From an uncultured Eubacteriales bacterium (GTDB lineage: Bacteria > Bacillota > Clostridia > Oscillospirales > Ruminococcaceae), in contig ONLC01000098.1 of NCBI GenBank assembly GCA_900318545.1, forward strand, positions 1 through 7,716: a stretch of 7,716 nucleotides of DNA. Direction: 5' to 3'. Shown here in pieces: positions 1 through 6,285 of the stretch. Position 1 is the stretch's first letter; the number at the start of each line of letters is the position of its first letter. The position numbers and the translations under genes are program-made. A model generated the notes under the pieces. It saw only the letters and a program-made list of their open reading frames with translations. It was not told where the DNA came from and made no database searches.

Positions 1-1
1 T

Positions 2-1771
2 TTATGTTGCCTGCGAGGTGTAAAGCTCGTAGTATGCGCCCTTCTTTTCCATGAGTTCGTCATGTGTGCCGCTTTCTAAAATGCCTTTTCCATCAATGTA
101 CATTATCCTGTCGCAGTTTCTGATCGTTGAGAGCCTGTGCGCTATAATAAACGATGTTCTGCCTTTGAGAAGCTCTGCGATTCCCTGCTGGAGGAGCGCC
201 TCAGTCTTGGCATCAATTGAGGAGGTCGCCTCGTCAAGGACGAGTATTTTCGGATCACTGAGGAGCGTTCTTGCAAAGCTTATAAGCTGCTTTTCTCCGC
301 CTGATAGCTTTGAACCGCGCTCATTTACTTCGGTGTCATAGCCGTCCTCCATGAGGTTTATAAAGCGGTCGGCGCAGACGGTCTTGGCAGCCTTTATGAC
401 CTCGCTGTCTGTAGCGTCAAGCTTGCTGTAGCGGATATTGTCCATAATAGTTCCGCTGAAAATGAAGCTGTCCTGAAGCATTATTCCCATCTGGCTTCTG
501 AGAGAGCTCAGCGTTACCTCTGAAATGTCCTTGCCGTCCATTGTGATAGAGCCGTCAGTTAAATCGTAGAAGCGTGAGATAAGCGACACTATCGTTGACT
601 TTCCTGCGCCTGTAGGTCCAACAAGTGCTATGCTTTCACCCGGCTTTACATCGAAGCTTATATGCTCGATAACGTTGTTGCCCTCCTCGTAAGCAAAGGT
701 AACATCATTGAACGAAACCTGTCCCGAGATCTCACCGATAGGCTCGGCACCCTCTTTATCGGAGATAGTTACAGGCTCGTCAAGAGTCTCAAAGATACGC
801 TCAAGGTAGGCGATATTGTTGATAAAGCTGTTGATGATGTTCGAGATACTCATTATAGGCTGCCAGAAGCGTGATGCATAGCCCGTCATAGCGGCGAGCG
901 TTCCGAGCGACACTGTAGATGCAGGCAGTACCAGCAGTCCGACTGCGAACATTGCAGCCCTTACCAGTGTGGAGATATTATCGGTGGTCGGCCACACAAG
1001 GTTTGAGAGCCTTACTGCCTTCATCCAGCTTTTGCGGTAGCTGTTGTTGAGCTTGTCGTAAATACCTGCGTTTTCTTCCTCACGGGTAAATACCTGAGTG
1101 ATACGGGCACCGACTATGTTCTCCTGCAAATATGCGTTCATATTTGAGCTCTTGTTTGAAACGTCCTGCCATGCTTTTCTCTGATGCTTTTTGATAGCAA
1201 ACATCAGCGCCATAAAGAGGGGCAGACCCGAGAGCGCCACAAGCGTAAGCCTTACATCAACTATCAGCATGAAGATCAGAATGAAGATCATATTAAGTAT
1301 CTCCATAATGAAGTTGATTATTCCGTTTGAGAGCATATCCGATACGGAGTTTACATAGTTGATAACACGGATAAGTATTTTTCCGTGAGGGCGGTCATCG
1401 TAGTAGGTGAAGGGGAGCTTTTGAAGGTGTGCGAAAAGGTCCTCTCTTATGTCGAAGATAATGTTCTGACCTACAACCGTCATAATGCGGCCTCTGATAT
1501 TGCCAAGTAGCACACTCAGCCCTGTGCAGAAAAGAAGGAGCACAGCTAAGAAGATAAGCTCGCCTATCCTGCCTTTGGGTATGGAAACGTCAAGTGCTCT
1601 CTGAGTTATCAGCGGCCCGATAAGACCTGCTATTGCCGCAAGAATACTGATGACGAGCGAGAGTATCATTTTTGAGCGATAGCGTTTTATGTACTTGAAC
1701 GAGCGCTTCAGGTGACTGAAATCAAAAGGGGTCTCGAGCTGTTCGTCAACATCGTATTTGTTCCTAGCCAT
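2..1771 (-). CDS. ABC exporter half-transporter, canonical subunit (BmrD/LmrD-like)
   Basis: Complete 589-residue fused permease-ATPase with six membrane segments expected between about residues 35 and 320. The ATPase domain follows: Walker A GPTGAGKST (385-393), Q-loop Gln433, signature LSGGEKQ (489-495), Walker B ILVLDEA (509-515) with catalytic Glu514, and switch His545. All catalytic residues are present, so this is the hydrolysing subunit of a pair. The start ATG at 1771 has an AGGTG Shine-Dalgarno about 7-8 nt upstream and overlaps the end of the preceding gene by 8 bp, which suggests translational coupling and equal subunit output. By family, such heterodimers sit in the cytoplasmic membrane and export drugs, lipids or peptides; the substrate here cannot be read from sequence. 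Gene order (degenerate half first, canonical half second) matches bmrC-bmrD of Bacillus subtilis. The stop lies at the window edge, so any downstream terminator or third gene is not visible. Confidence 0.93.
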   Translation of the reverse strand: MARNKYDVDEQLETPFDFSHLKRSFKYIKRYRSKMILSLVISILAAIAGLIGPLITQRALDVSIPKGRIGELIFLAVLLLFCTGLSVLLGNIRGRIMTVVGQNIIFDIREDLFAHLQKLPFTYYDDRPHGKILIRVINYVNSVSDMLSNGIINFIMEILNMIFILIFMLIVDVRLTLVALSGLPLFMALMFAIKKHQRKAWQDVSNKSSNMNAYLQENIVGARITQVFTREEENAGIYDKLNNSYRKSWMKAVRLSNLVWPTTDNISTLVRAAMFAVGLLVLPASTVSLGTLAAMTGYASRFWQPIMSISNIINSFINNIAYLERIFETLDEPVTISDKEGAEPIGEISGQVSFNDVTFAYEEGNNVIEHISFDVKPGESIALVGPTGAGKSTIVSLISRFYDLTDGSITMDGKDISEVTLSSLRSQMGIMLQDSFIFSGTIMDNIRYSKLDATDSEVIKAAKTVCADRFINLMEDGYDTEVNERGSKLSGGEKQLISFARTLLSDPKILVLDEATSSIDAKTEALLQQGIAELLKGRTSFIIAHRLSTIRNCDRIMYIDGKGILESGTHDELMEKKGAYYELYTSQAT

Positions 1772-3548
1772 TTGTGCTCACCTCGCTTTCGGGAGCACAG
1801 TTTATTCCGCTCTGAAGCTCATAGATCTGCTTGTAGTAGCCCTCGTGCTGAATAAGCTCATCGTGAGTGCCTATGTCGGCAATACTGCCGTTTTCGAGAA
1901 TGATTATCTTATCCGCATTGCGTGAGGAGGATATCCTCTGTGCGATAACTATTTTTGTGCAGGGGAAGTCAAGGCGTTTATCAAGGCTGTTCTGAATGAA
2001 GCTCTCGGTCTCCATATCAACAGCGGAGGTTGTATCGTCGAGAATTAGCACAGCAGGCTTTACAGCGAGTGCTCTCGCCAGAGAGATACGCTGTTTCTGT
2101 CCGCCAGAGAGACCTACTCCACGCTCGCCGACTATAGTTTCGTACTTCATCGGGAGCTTTTCAATAAACTCGGAGGCCGCCGCAAGCTCGGCACAGTGCT
2201 TTACATAAGCCTCCTCGAGGTCGCTGTCACCGAAGGCGATGTTTGAGTCTATCGTATCGGAATACAGAAGCACGTCCTGAGTGGCAATGCTTATATTCTG
2301 CCTGAGGGTTTTAAGCTTATGCTCCCTGACGTCCTTTCCGTCAACGAGCACCTGCCCCTCTGTACACTCGTAGAATCTTGGTATAAGGTTTATGAGCGAG
2401 GTCTTTCCGCTGCCTGTAGAGCCCATTATAACAACGTGCTCTCCTGCGTTTATCTTAAAGTTCAGGTCTTTAAGAATAGGCTTGCCCTTGATAGAATAGG
2501 AAACGTTTCTGAACTCTATTTCGCCCTTTAAGCGATCCTTGTCCTCAACTGCGTCGCTGCGGTCAACTATCTTCGGAGCTTCGTAATAGATCTCGATTAT
2601 CTTTCCTGCCGATGCCATAAAGCGGAAGAAGTCATTGACGTAGTTTCCCATATTTCTCATAGGGTTGCTTACTGCCCACAGCAGTCCCGAGATAGCTACA
2701 TACTGCCCCATGGTGAGGTGCTGCTTTATCATAAAGATACCGCCGCAGAGCAGCAGCACTACAGCAAGCGAGCCTGCCGCAAGGTCGATCATCGGCTGGA
2801 ATTTCAGCCAGACCTTTGCAGCGGAGATATTCGCTGTCCTGTATGCTTCGTCACGCTCACGGAACTTGTCCATTTCAAACTGCTCTCTTGCGAAGGCTTT
2901 AACAACTCTGTTTCCCGAGATGTTCTCCTGTGCTGCAGTGTTAAGGTCAGACGATGCCTCTCTTACCTTTCGGTAGGCAGGGCCTGCCTTCTTTGAAAAG
3001 CGTCTTGTGATGATAAAGATAGCAGGCGTCATAGCCATAATACAGAGGGCAGTTCTCCAGTCGATAGTGAAGAAGTAAACCATTGAAGCTGTGAACAGTG
3101 CTATTGACTCCACGCAGCCTTTAATTACCCACGATACCATGTGCCTTACCATGTCAAGGTCGCCTGTAAGACGTGTCATCAGGTCGCCTGTGCGGTAGCG
3201 GTCGTAGAAGTCCATATCCTGGTTTTCGATCTTTCGGAAGAGGTGAGTTCTCACCCTGTAGATCATGCCCTGAGAGCTTGTCTCGTAGTACATATTGCAG
3301 GCATACTGGAGGATCGTCCTCAGCAGAGTAAAGCCCACCATTCCGATTAGCAGCCACCAAAGAAGCCCCCTCTGATTTTTAAGGTTTTCGGCTGCATTGT
3401 CGTTTGAAATAAACGTGTCGATTATCCTCGACTGAAAATAAGGCGAGGTTATATACATAGCATTGCAGGCAATAGACAGCAACAGCGCAGCGATGTAAGC
3501 CGCTCGGCTGCCCTTCATATTTTTCCATAGCCATCTTAACTGGAACAT
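1764..3548 (-). CDS. ABC exporter half-transporter, degenerate-site subunit (BmrC/LmrC-like)
   Basis: Fused permease-ATPase of 594 residues, first gene of the exporter operon. Membrane segments occupy roughly residues 15-320 and the ATPase domain the rest: Walker A GSTGSGKTS (376-384), Q-loop Gln424, signature LSGGQKQ (480-486), Walker B LILDD with Asp505 where a catalytic Glu is expected, and IAQRIS, placing Gln537 where the switch His is expected. Both substitutions mark the degenerate half of asymmetric exporters such as TM287/288, LmrCD and BmrCD; the partner is the next gene. A TTG at 3566 would add six residues, but the ATG at 3548 has GGAG exactly 7 nt upstream and begins MFQLRWLWKNMKG, so it is preferred. 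The stop TAG lies inside the start of the next gene. No leader peptide like that preceding bmrCD fits in the short 5' untranslated region (about 30 nt). Confidence 0.92.
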   Translation of the reverse strand: MFQLRWLWKNMKGSRAAYIAALLLSIACNAMYITSPYFQSRIIDTFISNDNAAENLKNQRGLLWWLLIGMVGFTLLRTILQYACNMYYETSSQGMIYRVRTHLFRKIENQDMDFYDRYRTGDLMTRLTGDLDMVRHMVSWVIKGCVESIALFTASMVYFFTIDWRTALCIMAMTPAIFIITRRFSKKAGPAYRKVREASSDLNTAAQENISGNRVVKAFAREQFEMDKFRERDEAYRTANISAAKVWLKFQPMIDLAAGSLAVVLLLCGGIFMIKQHLTMGQYVAISGLLWAVSNPMRNMGNYVNDFFRFMASAGKIIEIYYEAPKIVDRSDAVEDKDRLKGEIEFRNVSYSIKGKPILKDLNFKINAGEHVVIMGSTGSGKTSLINLIPRFYECTEGQVLVDGKDVREHKLKTLRQNISIATQDVLLYSDTIDSNIAFGDSDLEEAYVKHCAELAAASEFIEKLPMKYETIVGERGVGLSGGQKQRISLARALAVKPAVLILDDTTSAVDMETESFIQNSLDKRLDFPCTKIVIAQRISSSRNADKIIILENGSIADIGTHDELIQHEGYYKQIYELQSGINCAPESEVSTNG

Positions 3549-3553
3549 AGTAA

Positions 3554-3559
3554 CACTCC
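3554..3559 (-). promoter_or_regulatory. Ribosome binding site deciding the ABC operon start
   Basis: GGAGTG on the minus strand, with GGAG 7 nt before the ATG at 3548. The alternative TTG at 3566 has only a purine run (AAGAAAAG) in front of it, so the ATG is the better start. Confidence 0.75.
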
Positions 3560-3586
3560 GATACAAATTCTTTTCTTACTCGGCAT

Positions 3587-3615
3587 ATTATAGCACTAAA
3601 AATCCTTGAAATAAA
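3587..3615 (-). promoter_or_regulatory. Extended -10 promoter of the ABC exporter operon
   Basis: The minus strand carries TGCTATAAT (3595 down to 3587), a perfect -10 with TG extension. The -35 position at 17 bp spacing is weak (TTTATT, 3615-3610), as is usual for extended -10 promoters. Predicted start of transcription is near 3580, giving about 30 nt of untranslated leader. This is the only good promoter between the large inverted repeat and the operon. Confidence 0.6.
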
Positions 3616-3622
3616 TAGAAAA

Positions 3623-3631
3623 TGCTATAAT
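3623..3631 (+). promoter_or_regulatory. Putative divergent extended -10 promoter reading into the structured gap
   Basis: The plus strand carries the same nonamer, TGCTATAAT, as the exporter promoter on the other strand. No good -35 is present: TTGAAA at 3606-3611 is only 14 bp away, and the 17-bp position reads TCCTTG. If active, transcription would start near 3638 and run through the hairpins and large inverted repeat downstream. No plus-strand protein gene follows, so the product would be an untranslated RNA. The box may instead be one arm of an operator dyad. Confidence 0.35.
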
Positions 3632-3641
3632 TTATTTAACA

Positions 3642-3663
3642 TATCCTCTAAAGCTATAGGATA
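3642..3663 (+). repeat. Small hairpin in the gap
   Basis: TATCCT (3642-3647) and AGGATA (3658-3663) pair perfectly. Inside them a one-base mismatch is followed by two more pairs around an AAGC loop. It sits just downstream of the putative plus-strand promoter. Function unknown. Confidence 0.4.
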
Positions 3664-3667
3664 CTAT

Positions 3668-3690
3668 TTCAATCTTAAAAAAGGATTGAA
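3668..3690 (+). repeat. Perfect 7-bp inverted repeat, TTCAATC / GATTGAA
   Basis: The arms at 3668-3674 and 3684-3690 are separated by a 9-base A-rich loop. It lies directly before the GC-rich inverted-repeat element and could be an RNA hairpin or a protein binding dyad. There is no U-run after it on either strand, so it is not a normal terminator. Confidence 0.4.
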
Positions 3691-3789
3691 GCAGGTGCTC
3701 GCCGCACGGCTAATACGCGTCGTACCTTTGTTTAGGATTTTTCACTCCTTGAACGCGGAGAAAGATAGTGCGGAGATTAGCCTCGTCAG

Positions 3790-3810
3790 GTCTGGACATT
3801 ACGTCCAGAC
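3790..3810 (+). repeat. Hairpin 1 in the head of the inverted-repeat element
   Basis: GTCTGGAC (3790-3797) and GTCCAGAC (3803-3810) form an 8-bp perfect stem around an ATTAC loop. Confidence 0.6.
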
Positions 3811-3831
3811 AGCCTCGGCTGGGTTAAGGAG

Positions 3832-3850
3832 GAGGGGGCTTCGCCCCTTT
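3832..3850 (+). repeat. Hairpin 2, GC-rich, in the head of the inverted-repeat element
   Basis: GGGGC (3835-3839) pairs with GCCCC (3843-3847) around a TTC loop. The stem is extended outward by one A-T and two G-T pairs, and the G-T pairs are stable only in a plus-strand RNA. Confidence 0.5.
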
Positions 3851-3852
3851 GC

Positions 3853-3874
3853 CCCACTGGGGCTAAAGCCCCAG
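3853..3874 (+). repeat. Hairpin 3 with first copy of a 13-bp direct repeat
   Basis: CTGGGGC (3857-3863) and GCCCCAG (3868-3874) form a 7-bp perfect stem around TAAA. The 13-mer CCCACTGGGGCTA at 3853-3865 recurs exactly at 3980-3992. Confidence 0.55.
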
Positions 3875-3979
3875 ACCCCGAGGATCTATCTAACTAAGTT
3901 CGCACTATCTATCTCTGCGGTCAAGGTAAGAGAAGTCAAAGCCAAAGAACGTCGCGAAGGCGGTGCAAGGTTTTCCCTG

Positions 3980-3998
3980 CCCACTGGGGCTATGCCCC
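3980..3998 (+). repeat. Second copy of the 13-bp direct repeat, with GC hairpin
   Basis: CCCACTGGGGCTA at 3980-3992 repeats 3853-3865. GGGGC (3986-3990) pairs with GCCCC (3994-3998) around a TAT loop. It lies outside the best inverted-repeat arms, so the element probably extends to about 4010. From there to 4117 I see no feature that I can support. Confidence 0.5.
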
Positions 3999-4117
3999 CG
4001 TTCCCCCTACCACCCTAAGCAGTTCGGCTATACAAGACTTATTGACTACCCTGTCGGAAGAATGCTGTATGCCGCCGCAAGCAAGTGGAATAATGATGAA
4101 AACTGTCTTGATATTAC

Positions 4118-4156
4118 AAAAAAAGACACCTCTGCCGTTATACAGCAGGGGTGTCT
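4118..4156 (-). terminator. Rho-independent terminator of htpG
   Basis: On the minus strand a 12-bp stem (AGACACCCCTGC with GCAGAGGTGTCT, one wobble pair) encloses a 9-base loop and is followed directly by a run of seven or more T. It starts 10 bases after the htpG stop codon. Read on the plus strand, the same stem is followed by a weaker T-rich stretch (tttgtttta), so it might also stop plus-strand transcription coming from the gap. Confidence 0.9.
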
Positions 4157-4166
4157 GTGCTTTGTT

Positions 4167-6056
4167 TTATACCATAAGTCCGCAGACCAGATTTGCAAAC
4201 TCCACAGGGTCCTCAACCGACATTCCCTCAATGAGGAGTGCCTGCGAGTAAAGGAGCTTTGTATAATCGGTGAGCTTGTCCTTGTCGCTTGCGAAAAGGT
4301 CTTTCAGCTTTGCGAAGATCGGGTGGTCGGGGTTTATCTCCAGTGCCTTTTCAGCCTTGACCTTGTTGCCCTCGTTCTGAGGCATAGCGTTCAGTACCTT
4401 TTCCATCTCAATTGTGATAGCACCGTCAGAGGACAGGCATACAGGGTGAGATTTCAGCTTGCTTGACAGACGAACTGTCTTTACCTTGCCGTCAAGAGCC
4501 TTCTGCATAAACTCGAACATATCCTTGTTTTCTTCATCGAGCTTCTTTGCGGCTTCCTTCTCCTCCTCGGTGTCAAGGTCGAGGTCGGCATCGCTTATTG
4601 ACTTGAATGCCTTGCCGTCATAGTTCATCATTACCTTTACAGCGAACTCATCAACATCGGCTGTGAGGTAGAGCACTTCAAGTCCCTTGTCCTTAAACTT
4701 TTCTATCTGCGGAAGCTTCTCTATCCTCTCGGCACTTTCACCGCAGGCATAGTAGATCTCCTTCTGATCCTCCTTCATTCTTGAAACGTACTCGGCAAGT
4801 GTTACATTCTTGCCCTCGAATGATGACTTAAACATAAGCAGATCTTTGAGTGTCTCATTAGCTGCACCGTAAGACTGATAAATTCCGAACTTGAACTGCA
4901 GTCCGAACACATCATAGAACTTCTCGTACTTTTCACGATCGTTCTTGAGCATTTTGGTAAGCTCGTTCTTGATGGATTTTTCAAGGTTCTTAGCGATGAT
5001 CTTCAGCTGTCTGTCATGCTGTAAAAGCTCACGGGAGATGTTAAGCGACAGATCCTCGGAATCAACTACACCCTTTACAAAGCTGAACCAGTCGGGGAGC
5101 AGGTCAGCACACTTTTCCATTATCATAACTCCGCTGGAGTAAAGCTGCAAGCCCTTCTCATAATCCTTGGAGTAGTAGTCAAAGGGTGCTCTCGCAGGAA
5201 TGTAGAGCAGAGCGTCGTAGGTGGCAACGCCCTCGTTCTTCGAGTGGATATGTGTAATAGGGGGCTCATAGTCCATAAACTTCTCCATATAGAAGTTGTT
5301 GTAGTCCTCGTCTGTGAGCTCGTTTTTGTTCTTCTTCCATACAGGGGTCATGCTGTTGAGGGTTTCAACCTCATGGGTTACGGTAGGCTCCTTGTCAGCG
5401 TCCTCGTAGTGGGTCTTCTCTACCTCCATTTTAATAGGGAAGCGGATATAGTCGGAATACTTCTTTACAAGCGACTGCAGCTGATACTGGTCAAGGTACT
5501 CGGAGTACTTGTCATCATCGGTATCGTCCTTCATCGTAAGGGTGATGGTTGTGCCGACACCGTCAGGCTTTTCGGTCTCCTCGATCGTGTAGCCGTCAAC
5601 ACCGTTTGACTGCCACTTGTAAGCCTTGTCCGAGCCGTAAGCCTTGGTAATAACTGTGACCTCCTTAGCTACCATAAAGGTAGAGTAGAAGCCTACACCG
5701 AACTGACCGATAATGTCAACATCGTCACCGAGCTCATTATCCTTCTTGAACGCGAACGAGCCAGAGTTTGCAATAGTACCGAGGTTGTTTTCAAGCTCGT
5801 CCTCAGTCATGCCTATACCGTTATCCGAAATGGTGAGAGTTCTTTTCTCCTTGTCAGCCGCAAGCTTTATTTCAAAATCCGACTTGTTCATACCAACCGA
5901 TGTATCGGTCAGTGACTTGAAGTACAGCTTGTCGATAGCGTCACTGGCGTTCGAGATGATCTCTCTGAGGAAGATCTCCTTATGTGTGTAGATCGAATTG
6001 ATCATCATATCGAGCAGTCTTTTTGATTCCGCTTTGAATTCCTTTGTTTCGGGCAT
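4167..6056 (-). CDS. htpG: Molecular chaperone HtpG (bacterial Hsp90)
   Basis: Complete 629-residue Hsp90-family chaperone, close to the 624 residues of Escherichia coli HtpG. It is a cytosolic ATP-driven homodimer that remodels client proteins, usually with DnaK. The GHKL ATPase domain shows REIISNASDA (Glu32, Asn36 and Asp39), DNGIGMT (from Asp78), the lid region with GTIANSG, the glycine-rich IGQFGVGFYS (about 116-125) and GVGTTITL. The middle domain has LNISRELLQ near residue 340, carrying the conserved Arg that contacts ATP. The rest is the C-terminal dimerisation domain. The ATG at 6056 (MPETKEFKAESKRLL) is chosen over an in-frame TTG at 6065 because it aligns with the family N terminus and has AAAGG 9 nt upstream. 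It stands alone with its own promoter, CIRCE operator and terminator. No key residue is missing. Confidence 0.97.
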   Translation of the reverse strand: MPETKEFKAESKRLLDMMINSIYTHKEIFLREIISNASDAIDKLYFKSLTDTSVGMNKSDFEIKLAADKEKRTLTISDNGIGMTEDELENNLGTIANSGSFAFKKDNELGDDVDIIGQFGVGFYSTFMVAKEVTVITKAYGSDKAYKWQSNGVDGYTIEETEKPDGVGTTITLTMKDDTDDDKYSEYLDQYQLQSLVKKYSDYIRFPIKMEVEKTHYEDADKEPTVTHEVETLNSMTPVWKKNKNELTDEDYNNFYMEKFMDYEPPITHIHSKNEGVATYDALLYIPARAPFDYYSKDYEKGLQLYSSGVMIMEKCADLLPDWFSFVKGVVDSEDLSLNISRELLQHDRQLKIIAKNLEKSIKNELTKMLKNDREKYEKFYDVFGLQFKFGIYQSYGAANETLKDLLMFKSSFEGKNVTLAEYVSRMKEDQKEIYYACGESAERIEKLPQIEKFKDKGLEVLYLTADVDEFAVKVMMNYDGKAFKSISDADLDLDTEEEKEAAKKLDEENKDMFEFMQKALDGKVKTVRLSSKLKSHPVCLSSDGAITIEMEKVLNAMPQNEGNKVKAEKALEINPDHPIFAKLKDLFASDKDKLTDYTKLLYSQALLIEGMSVEDPVEFANLVCGLMV

Positions 6057-6065
6057 TTTAATCAA

Positions 6066-6075
6066 CCTTTCCTTT
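6066..6075 (-). promoter_or_regulatory. Ribosome binding site of htpG
   Basis: Minus-strand AAAGGAAAGG ends 9 nt before the ATG at 6056. A TTG at 6065 follows it immediately; from the distal AAAGG that TTG would be 5 nt away, so a minor longer form cannot be excluded. Confidence 0.55.
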
Positions 6076-6104
6076 ATATATAGTATATTATTGAAAACAA
6101 CGTT

Positions 6105-6131
6105 TTAGCACTCTGGTTCTTTGAGTGCTAA
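6105..6131 (-). promoter_or_regulatory. CIRCE operator (HrcA binding site)
   Basis: TTAGCACTC (6105-6113), exactly 9 bases, then GAGTGCTAA (6123-6131). Both arms match the CIRCE consensus without a mismatch. The element lies just downstream of the htpG -10 box, over the predicted transcription start (about 6129), so HrcA bound here would block htpG initiation. It also falls in the transcribed leader, where it could form an RNA hairpin. It is about 90 bp from the divergent protease promoter and unlikely to control that directly. Confidence 0.95.
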
Positions 6132-6135
6132 ATAT

Positions 6136-6163
6136 ATTATAACTCATAGAATCTGAAATGCAA
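6136..6163 (-). promoter_or_regulatory. Sigma-A type promoter of htpG
   Basis: On the minus strand, -35 TTGCAT (6163-6158), 16 bp, then -10 TATAAT (6141-6136). The -10 is perfect and the -35 matches only its TTG. The position relative to CIRCE supports the call. The leader to the ATG is about 73 nt. Confidence 0.75.
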
Positions 6164-6173
6164 TAGGCATCAC

Positions 6174-6200
6174 AAATTGTTTACTTTTAGTTCACAATTT
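6174..6200. repeat. Inverted repeat AAATTGT / ACAATTT between divergent promoters
   Basis: Perfect 7-bp arms at 6174-6180 and 6194-6200 are separated by 13 bases. It lies between the -35 of htpG (6158-6163) and the -35 of the protease gene (6225-6230). It could be a regulator site, but the AT-rich composition makes chance plausible. Confidence 0.3.
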
Positions 6201-6224
6201 TGCTCAACTTGCGACTGTTCTGCC

Positions 6225-6254
6225 TTGCAATTATCACATAAGGTGTGTTATACT
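6225..6254 (+). promoter_or_regulatory. Promoter of the CPBP protease gene
   Basis: -35 TTGCAA (6225-6230), 18 bp, -10 TATACT (6249-6254) preceded by TG at 6246-6247, so extended. Predicted start is near 6261, about 25 nt before the ATG. Confidence 0.65.
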
Positions 6255-6285
6255 AGATAAGTCATCAAAAGGAGAGGGTGAGAAC

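Larger units (their letters stand above)
3709..3963 (+). repeat. Large imperfect inverted-repeat element (MITE-like repeat or structured RNA)
   Basis: The best arms are 3747-3772 and 3901-3926: 26 positions with 23 Watson-Crick pairs, one G-T pair and two mismatches. Pairing continues outward with interruptions, for example 3736-3743 against 3930-3937 and 3726-3730 against 3943-3947, and a related CGCG-containing block pairs near 3715-3722 and 3949-3956 after a one-base shift. CCTCG (3781-3785) can also pair with CGAGG (3879-3883). The head contains three local hairpins listed separately. The element is richer in G+C than its AT-rich flank at 3560-3690, and no flanking target-site duplication is obvious. 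This is either a dispersed intergenic repeat of the kind common in Ruminococcus-like genomes or the body of a noncoding RNA; the pairing is directly visible, the identity is not. Confidence 0.6.

Noticed and set aside
3549..3566. TTG start giving a 600-residue exporter subunit
   Set aside because: The ATG at 3548 has a GGAG site at ideal spacing, while the TTG has only a weak purine run.
3587..3599. Half of a CIRCE-like site (TAGCACTAA) near the exporter promoter
   Set aside because: Only one imperfect arm is present and no partner occurs at 9-bp spacing. The match comes from the extended -10 box.
3549..3690. Leader peptide and attenuator as in bmrBCD of Bacillus
   Set aside because: The leader from the predicted start to the ATG is only about 30 nt and has no short reading frame with its own ribosome binding site or terminator hairpin.
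3691..4017. CRISPR array or insertion sequence
   Set aside because: There are no regularly spaced repeats, no transposase reading frame, and no clear target-site duplication next to the inverted-repeat arms.
3686..4018. A 110-codon open reading frame on the plus strand across the gap
   Set aside because: It runs through the inverted repeat and the GC hairpins, its composition follows the hairpin sequence, it has no recognisable domain, and the upstream AAAAAAGG overlaps the TTCAATC/GATTGAA dyad. I treat it as open by chance.
3963..4466. A 167-codon plus-strand open frame
   Set aside because: Its second half is antisense to the end of htpG and it crosses the htpG terminator. The stretch QFGYTRLIDYPVGRMLY (about 4020-4070) looks somewhat protein-like, but I could not link it to any family, so a gene remnant there is only a guess.
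5244..5609. A 121-codon open frame on the plus strand
   Set aside because: It is fully antisense to htpG, has no ribosome binding site of note, and is explained by the codon pattern of the opposite strand.
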